Below are positions 42,022-52,073 of a DNA stretch of 64,000 nucleotides, piece by piece. The notes below the pieces were generated by a model. That model did not search any database. It worked only from the letters and a program-made list of their open reading frames with translations, and was not told the DNA's origin. The DNA is from JAFDYH01 sp049840875 (lineage in GTDB: Bacteria > Bacteroidota > Bacteroidia > Chitinophagales > Chitinophagaceae), in assembly GCA_049840875.1 (NCBI GenBank), contig JASGJE010000020.1:1-64000 (forward strand), in the 5' to 3' direction. A program made the position numbers and the translations under genes. Numbering within the stretch: position 1 is the stretch's first letter; each line of letters starts with the position of its first letter.

Positions 42022-44487
42022 ATGAACCGAAGCTTTACACTTTCCTTTTTATTATTTATTTCCTCATCCACACTGCTGGCGCAGACAACGAAAGTGTATG
42101 GCAAAATCACCAATATAAAACTTGAACCAATAGCCTTCGCAAGTATACAGGTAAAAGAAGTAAAAAGCGGCGCTGTTACAAAAGAAGACGGAGCATATGA
42201 AATTATTCTGGATGAAGGAAAATATGATCTTGTCATCAGTATGATTGGTTACAAAGCAAGAGTTGTTACCATCATAGTCGGCAAATCAGATCTGTTACAG
42301 AATGTCATACTTGATGCTGATGATTCAAAGGGCTTATCTGAAGTGATAGTTCGCGGTAAATTAAAAGATCGCTCAGAAGAAATTATCCGGAACGTAATCC
42401 GCAACAAAGAAGAAATACAGGCAGCAGTGGGAGCCTATAGCTGTGTGATGTATATAAAAGCTTCACAAGAGGATTCATTGACTTTGCGGCATAAGAAGAA
42501 AACTACAACTACAGACTCTCTGCAAAAAGCAAACGCAGACTTGCTGAAAATGGCAATGGCAGAAGTATCGTTGAAATATGATCATGAAAGTGATCAGCGT
42601 ACAAAGGAAGAGCGCATAGGCGTGAATAAACGTGGCAATACGGATCGCCTTTTTTACCTCACTACGGCAGATGGAAATTTTGATTTGTATAATAATCTTT
42701 TAAAAATTCCCAAGGTTTCGCAAACACCATTTTTATCACCAATCAGCTACAGCGGGCTACTCGCTTATCGTTTTAAAATGATAAAGATGGAAAACAAAGG
42801 CAATCATAAAGTTTATACAATCAGTGTAAAGCCTCGTCAACTTAGTAATGCAACAGTAGAAGGAGAAGTGACTATAATCGATAGCGCCTGGGCGATACTG
42901 CATACTAAATTCAGCTTGCCGAAATATCATTTACCGGATTATGATTTCTTCGAAGTAGAACAGCAATATGATTTTGTAGATAACAAAGCCTGGATGATAA
43001 CAAGACAACAGTTTACTTACTTTTCTAAAAGCGGTCGCGCCAGTTCTACGGGACAAACGACAGCATCATACCATGACTACGAATTGAACAAGCAATTTGA
43101 TCGTAAATATTTCGGAGTTGAAATCAGCAGCACAGCCGAAGAGGCTTATGAAAAAGATAGTTCATTCTGGAAACAAGTAAGAACGGAGCCGTTAACCAAT
43201 AAAGAAATAAGATTTATTCGGTTTAAGGATAGCATTTACCAGGCGACACATACAAAGGCGTATCTGGATTCCATGGATAACGTAATTAATAAAATAACCT
43301 GGAAAAAGATTTTCATTTTCGGGCAAACATTCAGTAATCATGAAAAGGAAAGGCAGATTTATATCACTTCGATTCCATCGATGTTTCAGCCGTTTCAATT
43401 TGGCGGTAGTCGCATTATGCTGATGTCGACGTATAGCAAAACCTATAAGTCGAAGAAAACAATTTCGATTTATAACCAGGTGAGCTATGGTTTGCGCAAT
43501 CATGATATAAATGGAAGTCTCAATTTTACAAGAATGTATAATCCGTTTAACAGGGGATTTTATAATCTATCTGTTGGTCGCGATTTTCAATTCATTTTTG
43601 CAGGCGATGCATGGATCAACATGATCAAACGCAGCAACATTTATCTCAATACTGCGTTGGGTATAGGACATGGGCTTGAGTTAATGAATGGCCTTTTTTT
43701 ATTCAGCAATTTTGATATTGCGTTCAGAAGATCAGTCGCAGATTATAAAACAAACCCCAAAGTAGATAGTCTTTTCGGAAGTATTCTTACCAATAACCAG
43801 GCTGTTGCTTTTGATCCTTACAATGCAGTATACGGGAAGCTAAGATTACAATACACGCCATTTCAGAAATACATCCGCGAACCAAAAGAGAAGATCATTC
43901 TTGGTTCTGTATGGCCTACGTTTTACACTACTTGGCGAAAAGGAATACCAGGCATATTTAATAGTAAAGTCAATTTTGATTATCTCGAATTTGGTATTGA
44001 GCAATCGATACATTTAGGATTACTTGGCATTTCTTCTTACAATATCAAAACGGGTAATTTTCCGAATCAAAAAGATCTTCGTTTGGTAGATTATCAGTTT
44101 CAACGACGCGGAGATCCATTCTTATTTATGAATCCCAATGAAGCTTTTCAGGCGCTGGATTCTACGTTCGCTGTCTTTAAACGATTTTACCAAGGACATT
44201 ATGTACACGAGTTCAATGGTGCTTTGTTGAATAAGGTTCCTCTATTTAAAAAATTGCAATTGCGAGAGGTCGGTGGCGCCGGTTTTTTAATTGCACCTGA
44301 GCGCAACCTGAAATATGTAGAGGCATTTGCGGGCATCGAGCGGATTTTTAAAATTCCTTTTAATACTTTGGCGAAATTTAAACTGGGTGTTTATGTTGTC
44401 ACGTCTGCCGCAAATAGTTTCAACAACCCGGTGCAGTTTAAAATTGGATTAACAAGCTGGGATATAAAGAGGAATAAATGGCAATAA
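42022..44487 (+). CDS. DUF5686 outer-membrane protein with carboxypeptidase-regulatory-like domain
   Basis: An 821-residue protein with a signal peptide (residues 1-20, ending STLLAQ). Residues 24-105 are the CarboxypepD_reg-like beta sandwich (VYGKITNIKLEPIAFASIQV, KEDGAYEIILDEGKYDLV). The rest matches DUF5686: IRNVIRNKEEIQAAVGAYSC, LFYLTTADGNFDLYNNLL, and a long beta-barrel-like C-terminus (FNRGFYNLSVGRDFQFIFAG). Such proteins are abundant in Bacteroidota outer membranes with undefined roles. A small DUF5684 gene follows after 58 bases. Confidence 0.88.
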   Translation: MNRSFTLSFLLFISSSTLLAQTTKVYGKITNIKLEPIAFASIQVKEVKSGAVTKEDGAYEIILDEGKYDLVISMIGYKARVVTIIVGKSDLLQNVILDADDSKGLSEVIVRGKLKDRSEEIIRNVIRNKEEIQAAVGAYSCVMYIKASQEDSLTLRHKKKTTTTDSLQKANADLLKMAMAEVSLKYDHESDQRTKEERIGVNKRGNTDRLFYLTTADGNFDLYNNLLKIPKVSQTPFLSPISYSGLLAYRFKMIKMENKGNHKVYTISVKPRQLSNATVEGEVTIIDSAWAILHTKFSLPKYHLPDYDFFEVEQQYDFVDNKAWMITRQQFTYFSKSGRASSTGQTTASYHDYELNKQFDRKYFGVEISSTAEEAYEKDSSFWKQVRTEPLTNKEIRFIRFKDSIYQATHTKAYLDSMDNVINKITWKKIFIFGQTFSNHEKERQIYITSIPSMFQPFQFGGSRIMLMSTYSKTYKSKKTISIYNQVSYGLRNHDINGSLNFTRMYNPFNRGFYNLSVGRDFQFIFAGDAWINMIKRSNIYLNTALGIGHGLELMNGLFLFSNFDIAFRRSVADYKTNPKVDSLFGSILTNNQAVAFDPYNAVYGKLRLQYTPFQKYIREPKEKIILGSVWPTFYTTWRKGIPGIFNSKVNFDYLEFGIEQSIHLGLLGISSYNIKTGNFPNQKDLRLVDYQFQRRGDPFLFMNPNEAFQALDSTFAVFKRFYQGHYVHEFNGALLNKVPLFKKLQLREVGGAGFLIAPERNLKYVEAFAGIERIFKIPFNTLAKFKLGVYVVTSAANSFNNPVQFKIGLTSWDIKRNKWQ

Positions 44488-44545
44488 TTTTTCTTTTGCG
44501 TGGTCATGAAAAAATTATATCTTGATTGAAACAAAGCCACTTGCC

Positions 44546-44983
44546 ATGGATGAATATCAATACCAAAGCACCTTGTCTACGGGTGCACTCACCACACTTA
44601 TATTATTTTGTTTAGCCCTTGGATTAATTGTGATTGTAAGCCAATGGAAAGTTTTTACGAAAGCAGGTCAGCCAGGTTGGGCTTGCATCGTTCCCATTTA
44701 CAACATCTACATCATGACCAAAATTGCCGGTAAACCGGGCTGGTGGGTTCTGATGTATTTCATTCCGTTTGTAAATTTCATTTTTGCTATCTGGCTCACA
44801 AACATGATTTCAAAAAGTTTTGGGAAGGATGAAGGATTTACAGTCGGGCTTATTCTTTTAGGGATAATCTTCTGGCCAATTCTTGGATTTGGTTCAGCAA
44901 CTTACCAAGGGCCTTTCGGAGATCCTGTTGCATACAAAGCTTATAGAGAGCAACACAATTTCGATTTTGAGAACAGGTCTTAG
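44546..44983 (+). CDS. DUF5684 membrane protein
   Basis: A protein of 145 residues from the ATG at 44546. The first membrane segment is TTLILFCLALGLIVIVSQW; then GQPGWACIVPIYNIYIMTKIAGKPGWW, LMYFIPFVNFIFAIWL and FTVGLILLGIIFWPILGFG, the DUF5684 pattern also seen in the tails of some signal peptidase I proteins. Four membrane segments in all. Function unknown. Confidence 0.82.
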   Translation: MDEYQYQSTLSTGALTTLILFCLALGLIVIVSQWKVFTKAGQPGWACIVPIYNIYIMTKIAGKPGWWVLMYFIPFVNFIFAIWLTNMISKSFGKDEGFTVGLILLGIIFWPILGFGSATYQGPFGDPVAYKAYREQHNFDFENRS

Positions 44984-44991
44984 ATTTTGAT

Positions 44992-45402
44992 CTAAGTAGC
45001 GCTGACTAATGTCATAAAATCATTGATAGAAATTGATTTGACCTTTGGAAAAGAGATTTTAGTCAATGAATTGAAGTGATGATCTTCTGTGACAATAAAA
45101 TCTGCGTTGCTCGCAATTGCACAATCCACGTATTTGTTGTCGTCGGGATCGGCATCAATTAAAAACCATTTGTAATAAACGGAAGTAAATTTTACATTGG
45201 ACAGTTCGCTCAATAAAGCCATGAATGTTTTGGCGGTAGCTATGCTGAATTTTCTCTCAATTATCTCTTCGTATTCCAGCAGGATTTCATCTGTTATTGC
45301 AATCGTGTAGTTTCCATTAACGAGATTTTGATAGATAATATGGTAATCTGACTTTGAACTAATGCACATTACCAAAATGTTGCAATCAAGAACAACTGTC
45401 AT
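44992..45402 (-). CDS. PIN-domain toxin
   Basis: A 136-residue PIN ribonuclease-like protein. Acidic site residues: Asp in VVLDCNILVM, Glu in ITDEILLEYEEII, Asp in DADPDDNKYVDCAIASNADFIVTEDHHF. This is the COG1569-type toxin of type II systems, thought to cut RNA. It overlaps the upstream antitoxin gene by 4 bases, as usual for such pairs. Confidence 0.88.
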   Translation of the reverse strand: MTVVLDCNILVMCISSKSDYHIIYQNLVNGNYTIAITDEILLEYEEIIERKFSIATAKTFMALLSELSNVKFTSVYYKWFLIDADPDDNKYVDCAIASNADFIVTEDHHFNSLTKISFPKVKSISINDFMTLVSAT

Positions 45403-45620
45403 TTTAAACCTGTTTTTCTATAATGCTCATGTTTCCAGGTCTCAAATATTTCGGTTGTATAATTTTTTTCAGCGAAACTTTTATCCGCTTCCCTTACAAC
45501 TTTATCAGCGAGATATGCAGTTAAGAGCGACTTAAGCTCTTTAAGATCTTCTTCAGATTGATCGTAGCTAAAGAGTTTTAGTAGTTCAAGTTGTGTATTA
45601 TTGAGCCTCAATTCCATCAA
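45399..45620 (-). CDS. Antitoxin partner of the PIN toxin
   Basis: A 73-residue mainly helical protein: LRLNNTQLELLKLFSYDQSE, LKELKSLLTAYLADKVVREA, then WKHEHYRKTGLK. The 4-base overlap with the PIN gene and the small size support an antitoxin role. Similar small proteins accompany PIN toxins in Bacteroidota and Chlorobiota. DNA-binding fold not identified. Confidence 0.78.
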   Translation of the reverse strand: MMELRLNNTQLELLKLFSYDQSEEDLKELKSLLTAYLADKVVREADKSFAEKNYTTEIFETWKHEHYRKTGLK

Positions 45621-45653
45621 TCTCTTTTTATAAAATTACATTTTTTAAATCAA

Positions 45654-48143
45654 TTACCATCTCCCTACCAATTTCAAGTTAATTAACCTTGGAGTTAATC
45701 GATTCGGCATTGTAAAAATGTTGTTGGAGAAATCTTTTATCAGCATGTACGAAATGGTATTTGACCGGTCAATCAGGTTAAACACTTCCAGCGTTGCCCA
45801 TATATTATCAAATCCCCGAAATGGATTATGGCTTCTTCGTCTGCTTTTATCTGAATCTAATAATAATGCGCTGAATCCGATATCAACTCTTATATAAGGT
45901 TCGATAAATAATGCGTTGCGGTATTTAACACTATTAGGAATATTATAAGGTAGGTTGCTACCGTATAATGTACTCAGGTAAACTTTAAAGTTTTTATTGG
46001 TAGAAAGATAGTCCTGGAAAAACATACCAAACGTAATCCGGCGATCTGTTGGTCTTCTGAACCAACCACCTTCTACTGTTGAACTGTCTTTCGGTTGATT
46101 CAATGAGTCCAACGTATACACTTTATACGAATCACCGATAATGTTTTCCATCGTTTTCATAAAGCCGAGGCTAACCCAGCTTTCCGCATCTTTAACTAAC
46201 TCACCAAACAATCTCATTTCAACACCGGCAGCGTAAGCCTTCGCGTTATTGTTTCCAAAATAACGGATACGAACATTGTCAATATCATAAGGATCAACGT
46301 CAGTCATGTATTTGTAATAAGCTTCAGTCGTTAATCGCATCGGGCGATTCCATCCTTTGAAATTATAGTCGAATCCTGCAACAGCTTGCCAGCTTTTTTG
46401 CGATTTCAATGCTGTATTCAATGTGCCATCGTATCTTCTCAGTTCACGATAAAAAGGAGGTTGATTGTAAGAACCAGCCGCCAACCGGAAAATGATATCT
46501 CTTTTCCAATTCGGTTTCCAGCTTGCACCAATACGCGGCGAAATGAAGAATTCTTTATTTAATGAATTGTAATTATAACGAAGGCCACCTGTGAGAGTAA
46601 ATGAATTCAGGCTATCTCCAAACGCGATATTATCCTGCAGGTATCCTGAAAATTTATCAATGTCGAGATCCGCGGATGATTTAATAACATTATTTAGTTG
46701 TAAATAATTTGGATTAAACGGCAGTGAATAACCAGCAGAATCCTGGTATTCCCATTCATTCAGTTTGTCGTGGATTAACGTTTTATCATAACTCAATCCC
46801 CATTGTACAACATGTTTGCCTATATCATACGAACCTTTATGCGACACATTCCAATCAGTAATATTTAATTTATCTCTTGAAAAATTCTGATTGACGCCGG
46901 CCCCGAGCGGATTGGTAATTAATCCAAAAGTTGGTTTGCTCTTGTCAAAATCTCTTTCACCAAAAAGATAAGCGCCGGAAATATCGCGGTTCTCTTCTTC
47001 CTTATCTTCAAACCGGGAAGCAAGCCATTTTAGTTTTAATCGTTTATTCACCTGGTTGGTTGCAGAAACGCCAAGCATGTTTGTACTATACTGATCTTTC
47101 TCCTGTCCCTGGAAATAAATGTCTAAACCAAGATTTGCCGAGAAATAAGGTGAGAAGACAGAGGATGTTAATTGACTATATTCAGGTATCAGGGTAAATT
47201 TTGTTGTAGAAAGATTACCTAAAAATTCAGCCTGCCATTTTTTATTTACCTGGTAAGTAATCAATGCCTGTACGTCCGATGATGATGGCACGTAATTGCC
47301 TTGTGTTTCCTGGCGACTAAGAATATTCTTATTCGTTCTGTTGCGTACGCCGATAAGATAAGTTAGTTTGTTCTTCGCCGTTATTCCTTCAAGATGTAAG
47401 CCTTGCTCGAGAACGCCAACATAAGCGGAGCCGCCAAATGTTTTTGGTTTTTTGTATTGAATATCTAACACGCTGCTCATCTTGTCACCGTATTTAGCCT
47501 GGTAGCCTCCGTTATAAAAGTTGATATTGCGAACCATTTCGGGGTTTATAAAACTTAACCCTTCCTGCTGCGCATTGTTGACGAGGTATGGCCTGAATAC
47601 TTCGAAATCGTTTACATAGATTAGGTTCTCGTCGTAATTGCCGCCACGTACATTGTATTGAGAAGTCAATTCATTATTAGAGCCGACAAAGACTTTGATA
47701 AGACTTTCCACACCCATGATTGGTGAAGGAAGATTGATGATGCTTTTTGGATTTGGTTTTATAAGTCCCGCTTCATTTCGGTCACGCTGGTCCGTTATTA
47801 CTACTTCCTGCAGTACTCTGTCGCCTCTTTCCATACGAAGCGTGATTGTTTCCTTCTCATTTTCACTGAGAAGAAAATTCTTTTGTTCTGTCTTATAACC
47901 GGTGTAGGAAAATACAAGAGCGAAAGATCTGTCCGCGGGTACTTTTATCCGGAAATAACCTGTATCGTTTGTACTGATACCTGTCTGATGACCGAGAATA
48001 ACGATTGAAACGTGTGGTAATGGATTTTCATTTTCATCCAGCACTTTACCAGAAACCCATGCTGGTTTTTTTTGGGCAAATACTATAACCGACAGCAAAA
48101 CAGAGACAGCAGTCAGCAATATCTGGCGGGTCAGTTTTTTCAT
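45654..48143 (-). CDS. TonB-dependent outer-membrane receptor
   Basis: A protein of 829 residues from the ATG complementary to 48141-48143, chosen because it opens the signal peptide MKKLTRQILLTAVSVLLSVI. A CarboxypepD_reg-like domain (VSGKVLDENENPLPHVSIVI, LVFSYTGYKTEQKNFLLS) precedes the plug (GVESLIKVFVGSNNELTSQY, NVRGGNYDENLIYVNDFEVF, YNGGYQAKYGDKMSSVLDI) and a 22-strand-type barrel ending in INLKLVGRW. No SusD partner is adjacent, so it may take up a siderophore, vitamin or peptide rather than a glycan. Substrate unknown. Confidence 0.92.
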   Translation of the reverse strand: MKKLTRQILLTAVSVLLSVIVFAQKKPAWVSGKVLDENENPLPHVSIVILGHQTGISTNDTGYFRIKVPADRSFALVFSYTGYKTEQKNFLLSENEKETITLRMERGDRVLQEVVITDQRDRNEAGLIKPNPKSIINLPSPIMGVESLIKVFVGSNNELTSQYNVRGGNYDENLIYVNDFEVFRPYLVNNAQQEGLSFINPEMVRNINFYNGGYQAKYGDKMSSVLDIQYKKPKTFGGSAYVGVLEQGLHLEGITAKNKLTYLIGVRNRTNKNILSRQETQGNYVPSSSDVQALITYQVNKKWQAEFLGNLSTTKFTLIPEYSQLTSSVFSPYFSANLGLDIYFQGQEKDQYSTNMLGVSATNQVNKRLKLKWLASRFEDKEEENRDISGAYLFGERDFDKSKPTFGLITNPLGAGVNQNFSRDKLNITDWNVSHKGSYDIGKHVVQWGLSYDKTLIHDKLNEWEYQDSAGYSLPFNPNYLQLNNVIKSSADLDIDKFSGYLQDNIAFGDSLNSFTLTGGLRYNYNSLNKEFFISPRIGASWKPNWKRDIIFRLAAGSYNQPPFYRELRRYDGTLNTALKSQKSWQAVAGFDYNFKGWNRPMRLTTEAYYKYMTDVDPYDIDNVRIRYFGNNNAKAYAAGVEMRLFGELVKDAESWVSLGFMKTMENIIGDSYKVYTLDSLNQPKDSSTVEGGWFRRPTDRRITFGMFFQDYLSTNKNFKVYLSTLYGSNLPYNIPNSVKYRNALFIEPYIRVDIGFSALLLDSDKSRRRSHNPFRGFDNIWATLEVFNLIDRSNTISYMLIKDFSNNIFTMPNRLTPRLINLKLVGRW

Positions 48144-48301
48144 AAGAGAGAATCGGCCTGAAGATACAAATAGTTTCTGCAAACCTATAGTAAGCAAAAA
48201 GCTGGTTTGAGTTATAAAACGGTTGAAATGAATGAATTGTTGTGATACTTCTGCCGGAACTGAATAAAAAGATATTTTTCAGTCAACGAACCAATTTCCG
48301 C

Positions 48302-48949
48302 CTATAAGCTCTTCAATTTTGCAATGGTCGCTTTCGGGTCGGGTGATTTAAAAACTGTGTTGCCCGCCACCAAAATGTGTGCGCCAGCTGCCATGATATC
48401 ACTTGCGTTTTCCAGTGTTACGCCACCATCAATCTCAATTAATGCGGGCAGGTTCCATGTATCAATCATTTTTCTCAGTTCACTGATTTTAGACAATGAA
48501 TGTGGAATAAATTTCTGAGCGCCAAATCCCGGATTTACCGTCATTACGTTCACGAGGTCGACGTCTTGGATAATGTCTACCAGGGAAGAAACAGGAGTAT
48601 GCGGGTTGATTGCAACACCAGCCTTAAGGCCCAGTGATTTTATCTGTTGAATGTTCCGATGCAAATGCGGGCATGCTTCGATGTGGACTGATATAAGATC
48701 GGCTCCCGCGGCTTTAAATTCTTCAATATATTTTTCCGGCTCCACGATCATCAGGTGTACATCGCAAAATTTTTTAGTAGTGCTACGGATAAACTCAATG
48801 ATCATCGGCCCATAGCTGATATTTGGTACAAAGCGACCATCCATTACATCAAGGTGAAACCAATCTGCTTCACTTTCATTCAGCATTTTACATTCTTCTT
48901 CCAGTTTCAGAAAATTAGCAGCCAGTAATGAGGGAGCTACGATCGCCAT
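48302..48949 (-). CDS. rpe: Ribulose-phosphate 3-epimerase
   Basis: A 215-residue TIM barrel interconverting ribulose 5-phosphate and xylulose 5-phosphate. Motifs: VAPSLLAANFLKLEEEC, DWFHLDVMDGRFVPNIS with catalytic Asp and His, CDVHLMIVEPEKYI, VNVMTVNPGFGAQKFIP, ALIEIDGGVTLENA. Length is normal. Cytoplasmic; stands alone here. Confidence 0.95.
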   Translation of the reverse strand: MAIVAPSLLAANFLKLEEECKMLNESEADWFHLDVMDGRFVPNISYGPMIIEFIRSTTKKFCDVHLMIVEPEKYIEEFKAAGADLISVHIEACPHLHRNIQQIKSLGLKAGVAINPHTPVSSLVDIIQDVDLVNVMTVNPGFGAQKFIPHSLSKISELRKMIDTWNLPALIEIDGGVTLENASDIMAAGAHILVAGNTVFKSPDPKATIAKLKSL

Positions 48950-48994
48950 GAATTTTTATCACCTGTTTTTATAAAGGCAGGCCGCAAGATAACT

Positions 48995-49024
48995 AAAAAA
49001 CCCCGCTGTGGTTTTACGGCGGGG
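48995..49024 (-). terminator. Rho-independent terminator on the minus strand
   Basis: CCCCGC (49001-49006) pairs with GCGGGG (49019-49024), with six A at 48995-49000 that read as a U run in leftward transcripts. It probably ends the TPR lipoprotein transcript coming from 50251, about 220 bases after that stop codon. Confidence 0.6.
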
Positions 49025-49084
49025 TGGGTACACTTGAGAAAACTTACCAACTATAACGAATGAAAGAGCTCTTATTAAGTAAAA

Positions 49085-49104
49085 ACCTGCCTGCCGGCAG
49101 GCAG
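49085..49104. repeat. Perfect 20-bp palindrome
   Basis: CCTGCCTGCCGGCAGGCAGG is fully self-complementary. I recall this word as a common interspersed palindrome in Bacteroidota genomes. It lies between the terminator and the TPR gene. Confidence 0.7.
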
Positions 49105-49246
49105 GGTAAAAATTAAAAAGTAAAAATTCTAAATCGCGGCATCATTGAATCATTGCATCGTTTTTCAAATGTACGTTGCCATACAAGCGAAGTCAATACT
49201 ACTTTGTGGTAGTTTTTTTAACGGACTTTCCGTCTTTCTGACTATG

Positions 49247-50251
49247 TTACTTTATTCTATCTGCCGAATCCTTTGCCTCTGTAAATGTTTTATCCAGGCC
49301 ATAAGCTCGTTGATAGTTCAGCTTTGCATCGGCATTTTGTCCAAGTACCTGCTGGCATTTTGCAATCCAATAATAAGCATCGGGGAATGATGGACTAATT
49401 GTAGATAAAAGAGTAAACACTTTCAACGCTTCTTTTATTTTATTCTGATCGAAGATTGCTTTTCCTTTTTCGAGATAAGCATTGTGAAAATTATAATCCT
49501 GTTGAATTGCTTTATCAAAATTCTCAATTGCTTTTTGTTTATCGTTGATATTGGAATAATAAACTCCTTTAAAATAAAATGGCTCAGGATGCGCTTTTGC
49601 TGAATCTTTTTTGATCAATGAATCACAAAGAGACAATGCTTTGGGATTTTTGCTTTCAGCATATTTATACGCCAGGTTAAAGTTCAATTCCTGGTCAAAC
49701 GGTGCAAGTGAATACGCTTTTTCCAAAGCGGCGACAGAACCTGCAGTATCTTGTTTTTCTTCCAGTAAATCAGATTTCATCATCAGCGCATCTATTTGTC
49801 CAGGCGCTTCTCTGATAATGTCATCACAAACATTCAGCGCTTCATCTTTCTTACTTAAATCCGTATAAGCCCGTGCGAGATCCAGTTTAATAAAAATACT
49901 GGACGGAATTTTCTTTAACGCTTCCGTTGCAAATGCAACGACTGAATCTGGCTTATTTTCCAGAAGCATATTCGTGATGTTCGCTGCGTATTCTTCTTTT
50001 TGTTTTAATGACCAGGCTTTTTTGAAATCAGCCAATGCAGGTTCCGGTAAATTATTTTTCTTCAATGCCAATGCACGATGAAAATAGAGTACGTCGTTTT
50101 TCCGGTCGTTTTTGATGCTATCTGTCAGTGATGAATAGGGCGCTAACGAAAGTACACTGCTATAAGGCGAACTTTCGTCGTTGTTATTACATGCAGAGAA
50201 AAGTGTGACGGCAGTCGCTAAAAGAAGAAAATTTCTCAAAACTGTATTCAT
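49247..50251 (-). CDS. TPR-repeat lipoprotein
   Basis: A 334-residue protein with a lipoprotein signal (AVTLFSACNNNDESS). From about residue 50 it consists of tetratricopeptide repeats (VLYFHRALALKKNNLPEPAL, IFIKLDLARAYTDLSKKDEA, FYFKGVYYSNINDKQKAIENF, DAYYWIAKCQQVLGQNADAK). Likely an envelope scaffold or assembly protein; partner unknown. It is divergent from the PD40 gene with about 100 bases between. Confidence 0.8.
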   Translation of the reverse strand: MNTVLRNFLLLATAVTLFSACNNNDESSPYSSVLSLAPYSSLTDSIKNDRKNDVLYFHRALALKKNNLPEPALADFKKAWSLKQKEEYAANITNMLLENKPDSVVAFATEALKKIPSSIFIKLDLARAYTDLSKKDEALNVCDDIIREAPGQIDALMMKSDLLEEKQDTAGSVAALEKAYSLAPFDQELNFNLAYKYAESKNPKALSLCDSLIKKDSAKAHPEPFYFKGVYYSNINDKQKAIENFDKAIQQDYNFHNAYLEKGKAIFDQNKIKEALKVFTLLSTISPSFPDAYYWIAKCQQVLGQNADAKLNYQRAYGLDKTFTEAKDSADRIK

Positions 50252-50352
50252 CTTTCAAAACTAATTGTTTTAATAAATACGGGCAATTCAGAATGATTAT
50301 AGATTACACCGTTTCCCCGTATTTCGTTTATTTTGCGATTAAACGCTGTTGT

Positions 50353-51474
50353 ATGAGAAAACTTGTATTCTTTTCCCTTTTTTTCCTGTTAATATTCATT
50401 TTGATTTCATTTAAGAAAATGAATAGCTTAACCAATACTCCCAAGGAAATCAGCAGGCAGAATGCGGCAAACGATACAATTCATTATCCGGAAGAGAAAC
50501 ATTTTTCGAATGTTCAACAGCTAACTTTCGGCGGAGATAATGCGGAAGCATACTTCAGCGCCGATAGTAAATGGCTTATTTTTCAACGTACCGATCCCAA
50601 AGATGGTATTCATTGCGATAGAATGTTTATCGGCAAATTGCCTGAAAAGCCAGGAGATAAATTTGAACCAAGGCAAATCAGCAGCGGAAAGGGAAGAACA
50701 ACTTGTGGTTTTTTTACAAAAGATGGCAAACATATCATCTATGCCTCTACACATCTTGGCGCAGATACATGTCCGCCAATACCAGACAGAAGCAAATATG
50801 GTAATAAATATATCTGGCCTGTGTATGAAAGCTATGACATCTTCATGGCTGATCTTGATGGTAAAATTATTAGACGATTGACGGATACGCCGGGATATGA
50901 TGCAGAAGCAACTTTATCGCCGAATGGTAAAACAATGTTGTTTACGTCTGTCCGTGACGGTGACCTGGATTTGTATACAATGGATTTAAAAACTAAAAAA
51001 ACGAAGCGTATCACAAACGAATTGGGTTATGATGGCGGTGCATGGTTTAGCCCGGATGGTAAGAAAATAGTGTGGCGGGCAAGTCGACCGAAAACTGAAG
51101 AAGAAATAAAAGAGTATAAAGAACTATTGCGAGATAATCTCGTAGCGCCAACGCATATGGAAGTTTTTATTGCTAATGCTGATGGGAGCGATGCCAAACA
51201 AATCACCAACCTAAGCCAGGCCAACTGGGCGCCTAACTTTTTACCAGATGGCCGGATTATTTTTTGCAGCAATCATGAGTACAAACGAGGTTTTCCATTT
51301 AACATGTACACAATGAATGCAGATGGCAGTAGCATCGAGAAAATAAGTCGCGATAAAGGTTTTGATGCGTTTCCAATGATTTCACCTGATAAAAAGAAGA
51401 TTGTATTTTCCAGCAACCGTAATAACGGCGGTGGTCATGATACGAATGTGTTTATAGCCGATTGGGTGAATTAA
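50353..51474 (+). CDS. TolB-like PD40 beta-propeller protein
   Basis: A protein of 373 residues from the ATG at 50353, which opens a hydrophobic signal or anchor (LVFFSLFFLLIFILISF). WD40-like PD40 repeats follow: AEAYFSADSKWLIFQRTD, CGFFTKDGKHIIYASTH, AEATLSPNGKTMLFTSVRDG, GGAWFSPDGKKIVWRASR, WAPNFLPDGRIIFCSNH, FPMISPDKKKIVFSSNRNN. That makes a six-bladed propeller, probably periplasmic. Such proteins bind proteins or peptides; the function here is not known. Confidence 0.85.
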   Translation: MRKLVFFSLFFLLIFILISFKKMNSLTNTPKEISRQNAANDTIHYPEEKHFSNVQQLTFGGDNAEAYFSADSKWLIFQRTDPKDGIHCDRMFIGKLPEKPGDKFEPRQISSGKGRTTCGFFTKDGKHIIYASTHLGADTCPPIPDRSKYGNKYIWPVYESYDIFMADLDGKIIRRLTDTPGYDAEATLSPNGKTMLFTSVRDGDLDLYTMDLKTKKTKRITNELGYDGGAWFSPDGKKIVWRASRPKTEEEIKEYKELLRDNLVAPTHMEVFIANADGSDAKQITNLSQANWAPNFLPDGRIIFCSNHEYKRGFPFNMYTMNADGSSIEKISRDKGFDAFPMISPDKKKIVFSSNRNNGGGHDTNVFIADWVN

Positions 51475-51539
51475 GTTCGGTAAACAATAAATTTCTGATT
51501 ATGATCGCACCGGTTTAGATTTGTTCCAAAATATTCTGT

Positions 51540-51998
51540 ATGTACACCGGCATGCTGCATTTACATAGTTTCCTTCGTTGGGTTATTCTTTTATTATTAC
51601 TGATCGTTATTTTTCGCAGTCTTACAGCGGGCAGCAGGCCATTCACCAATACGGACCGGAAATTTGGATTATTTACTATGATCGCTTGTGATATTATGTT
51701 ATTAATCGGGCTTTATTTGTGGTTCACAAGCGGAGTTGGTTTGAATGTTCTTGAGACTAAGCCTATGCATGATGTAATGGCTAATAAGGTCTACCGATTT
51801 TTCTCGATCGAGCATTTTACCGGAATGATCATCGCTATCGCATTAGTACATGTTGGAAAATCCGTTGCGAAAAAATCATTGCCTGATTCTGTAAAACATA
51901 AACGCACATTAATTTTCTTCGGCCTTGCGCTATTGATAATTCTTATTTCTATTCCATGGCCATTCCGTGAAATAGGGGCGGGAAAGGGATGGTTTTAA
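51540..51998 (+). CDS. Four-segment membrane protein with conserved histidines
   Basis: A 152-residue protein with four membrane segments (FLRWVILLLLLIVIFRSL, MIACDIMLLIGLYLWF, FTGMIIAIALVHVG, IFFGLALLIILISIPW). Histidines lie at the membrane ends of segments 1 and 3 (MLHLHSFLRW, IEHFTGM, ALVHVGKS), a layout that could bind haem or metal as in small cytochrome b-like proteins, but this is only suggestive. Widespread in Bacteroidota as an uncharacterised protein. Confidence 0.7.
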   Translation: MYTGMLHLHSFLRWVILLLLLIVIFRSLTAGSRPFTNTDRKFGLFTMIACDIMLLIGLYLWFTSGVGLNVLETKPMHDVMANKVYRFFSIEHFTGMIIAIALVHVGKSVAKKSLPDSVKHKRTLIFFGLALLIILISIPWPFREIGAGKGWF

Positions 51999-52073
51999 TA
52001 ACAGGCTTCAGCAGGTTAGCTGCATGTTAAACAAAAGCATCTCAACACAAACGGCGCGGGTTTTATACACAAA

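Noticed and set aside
45654..48143. Polysaccharide utilisation locus
   Set aside because: The TonB receptor has no adjacent SusD and no glycoside hydrolases; neighbours are a toxin-antitoxin pair and rpe.
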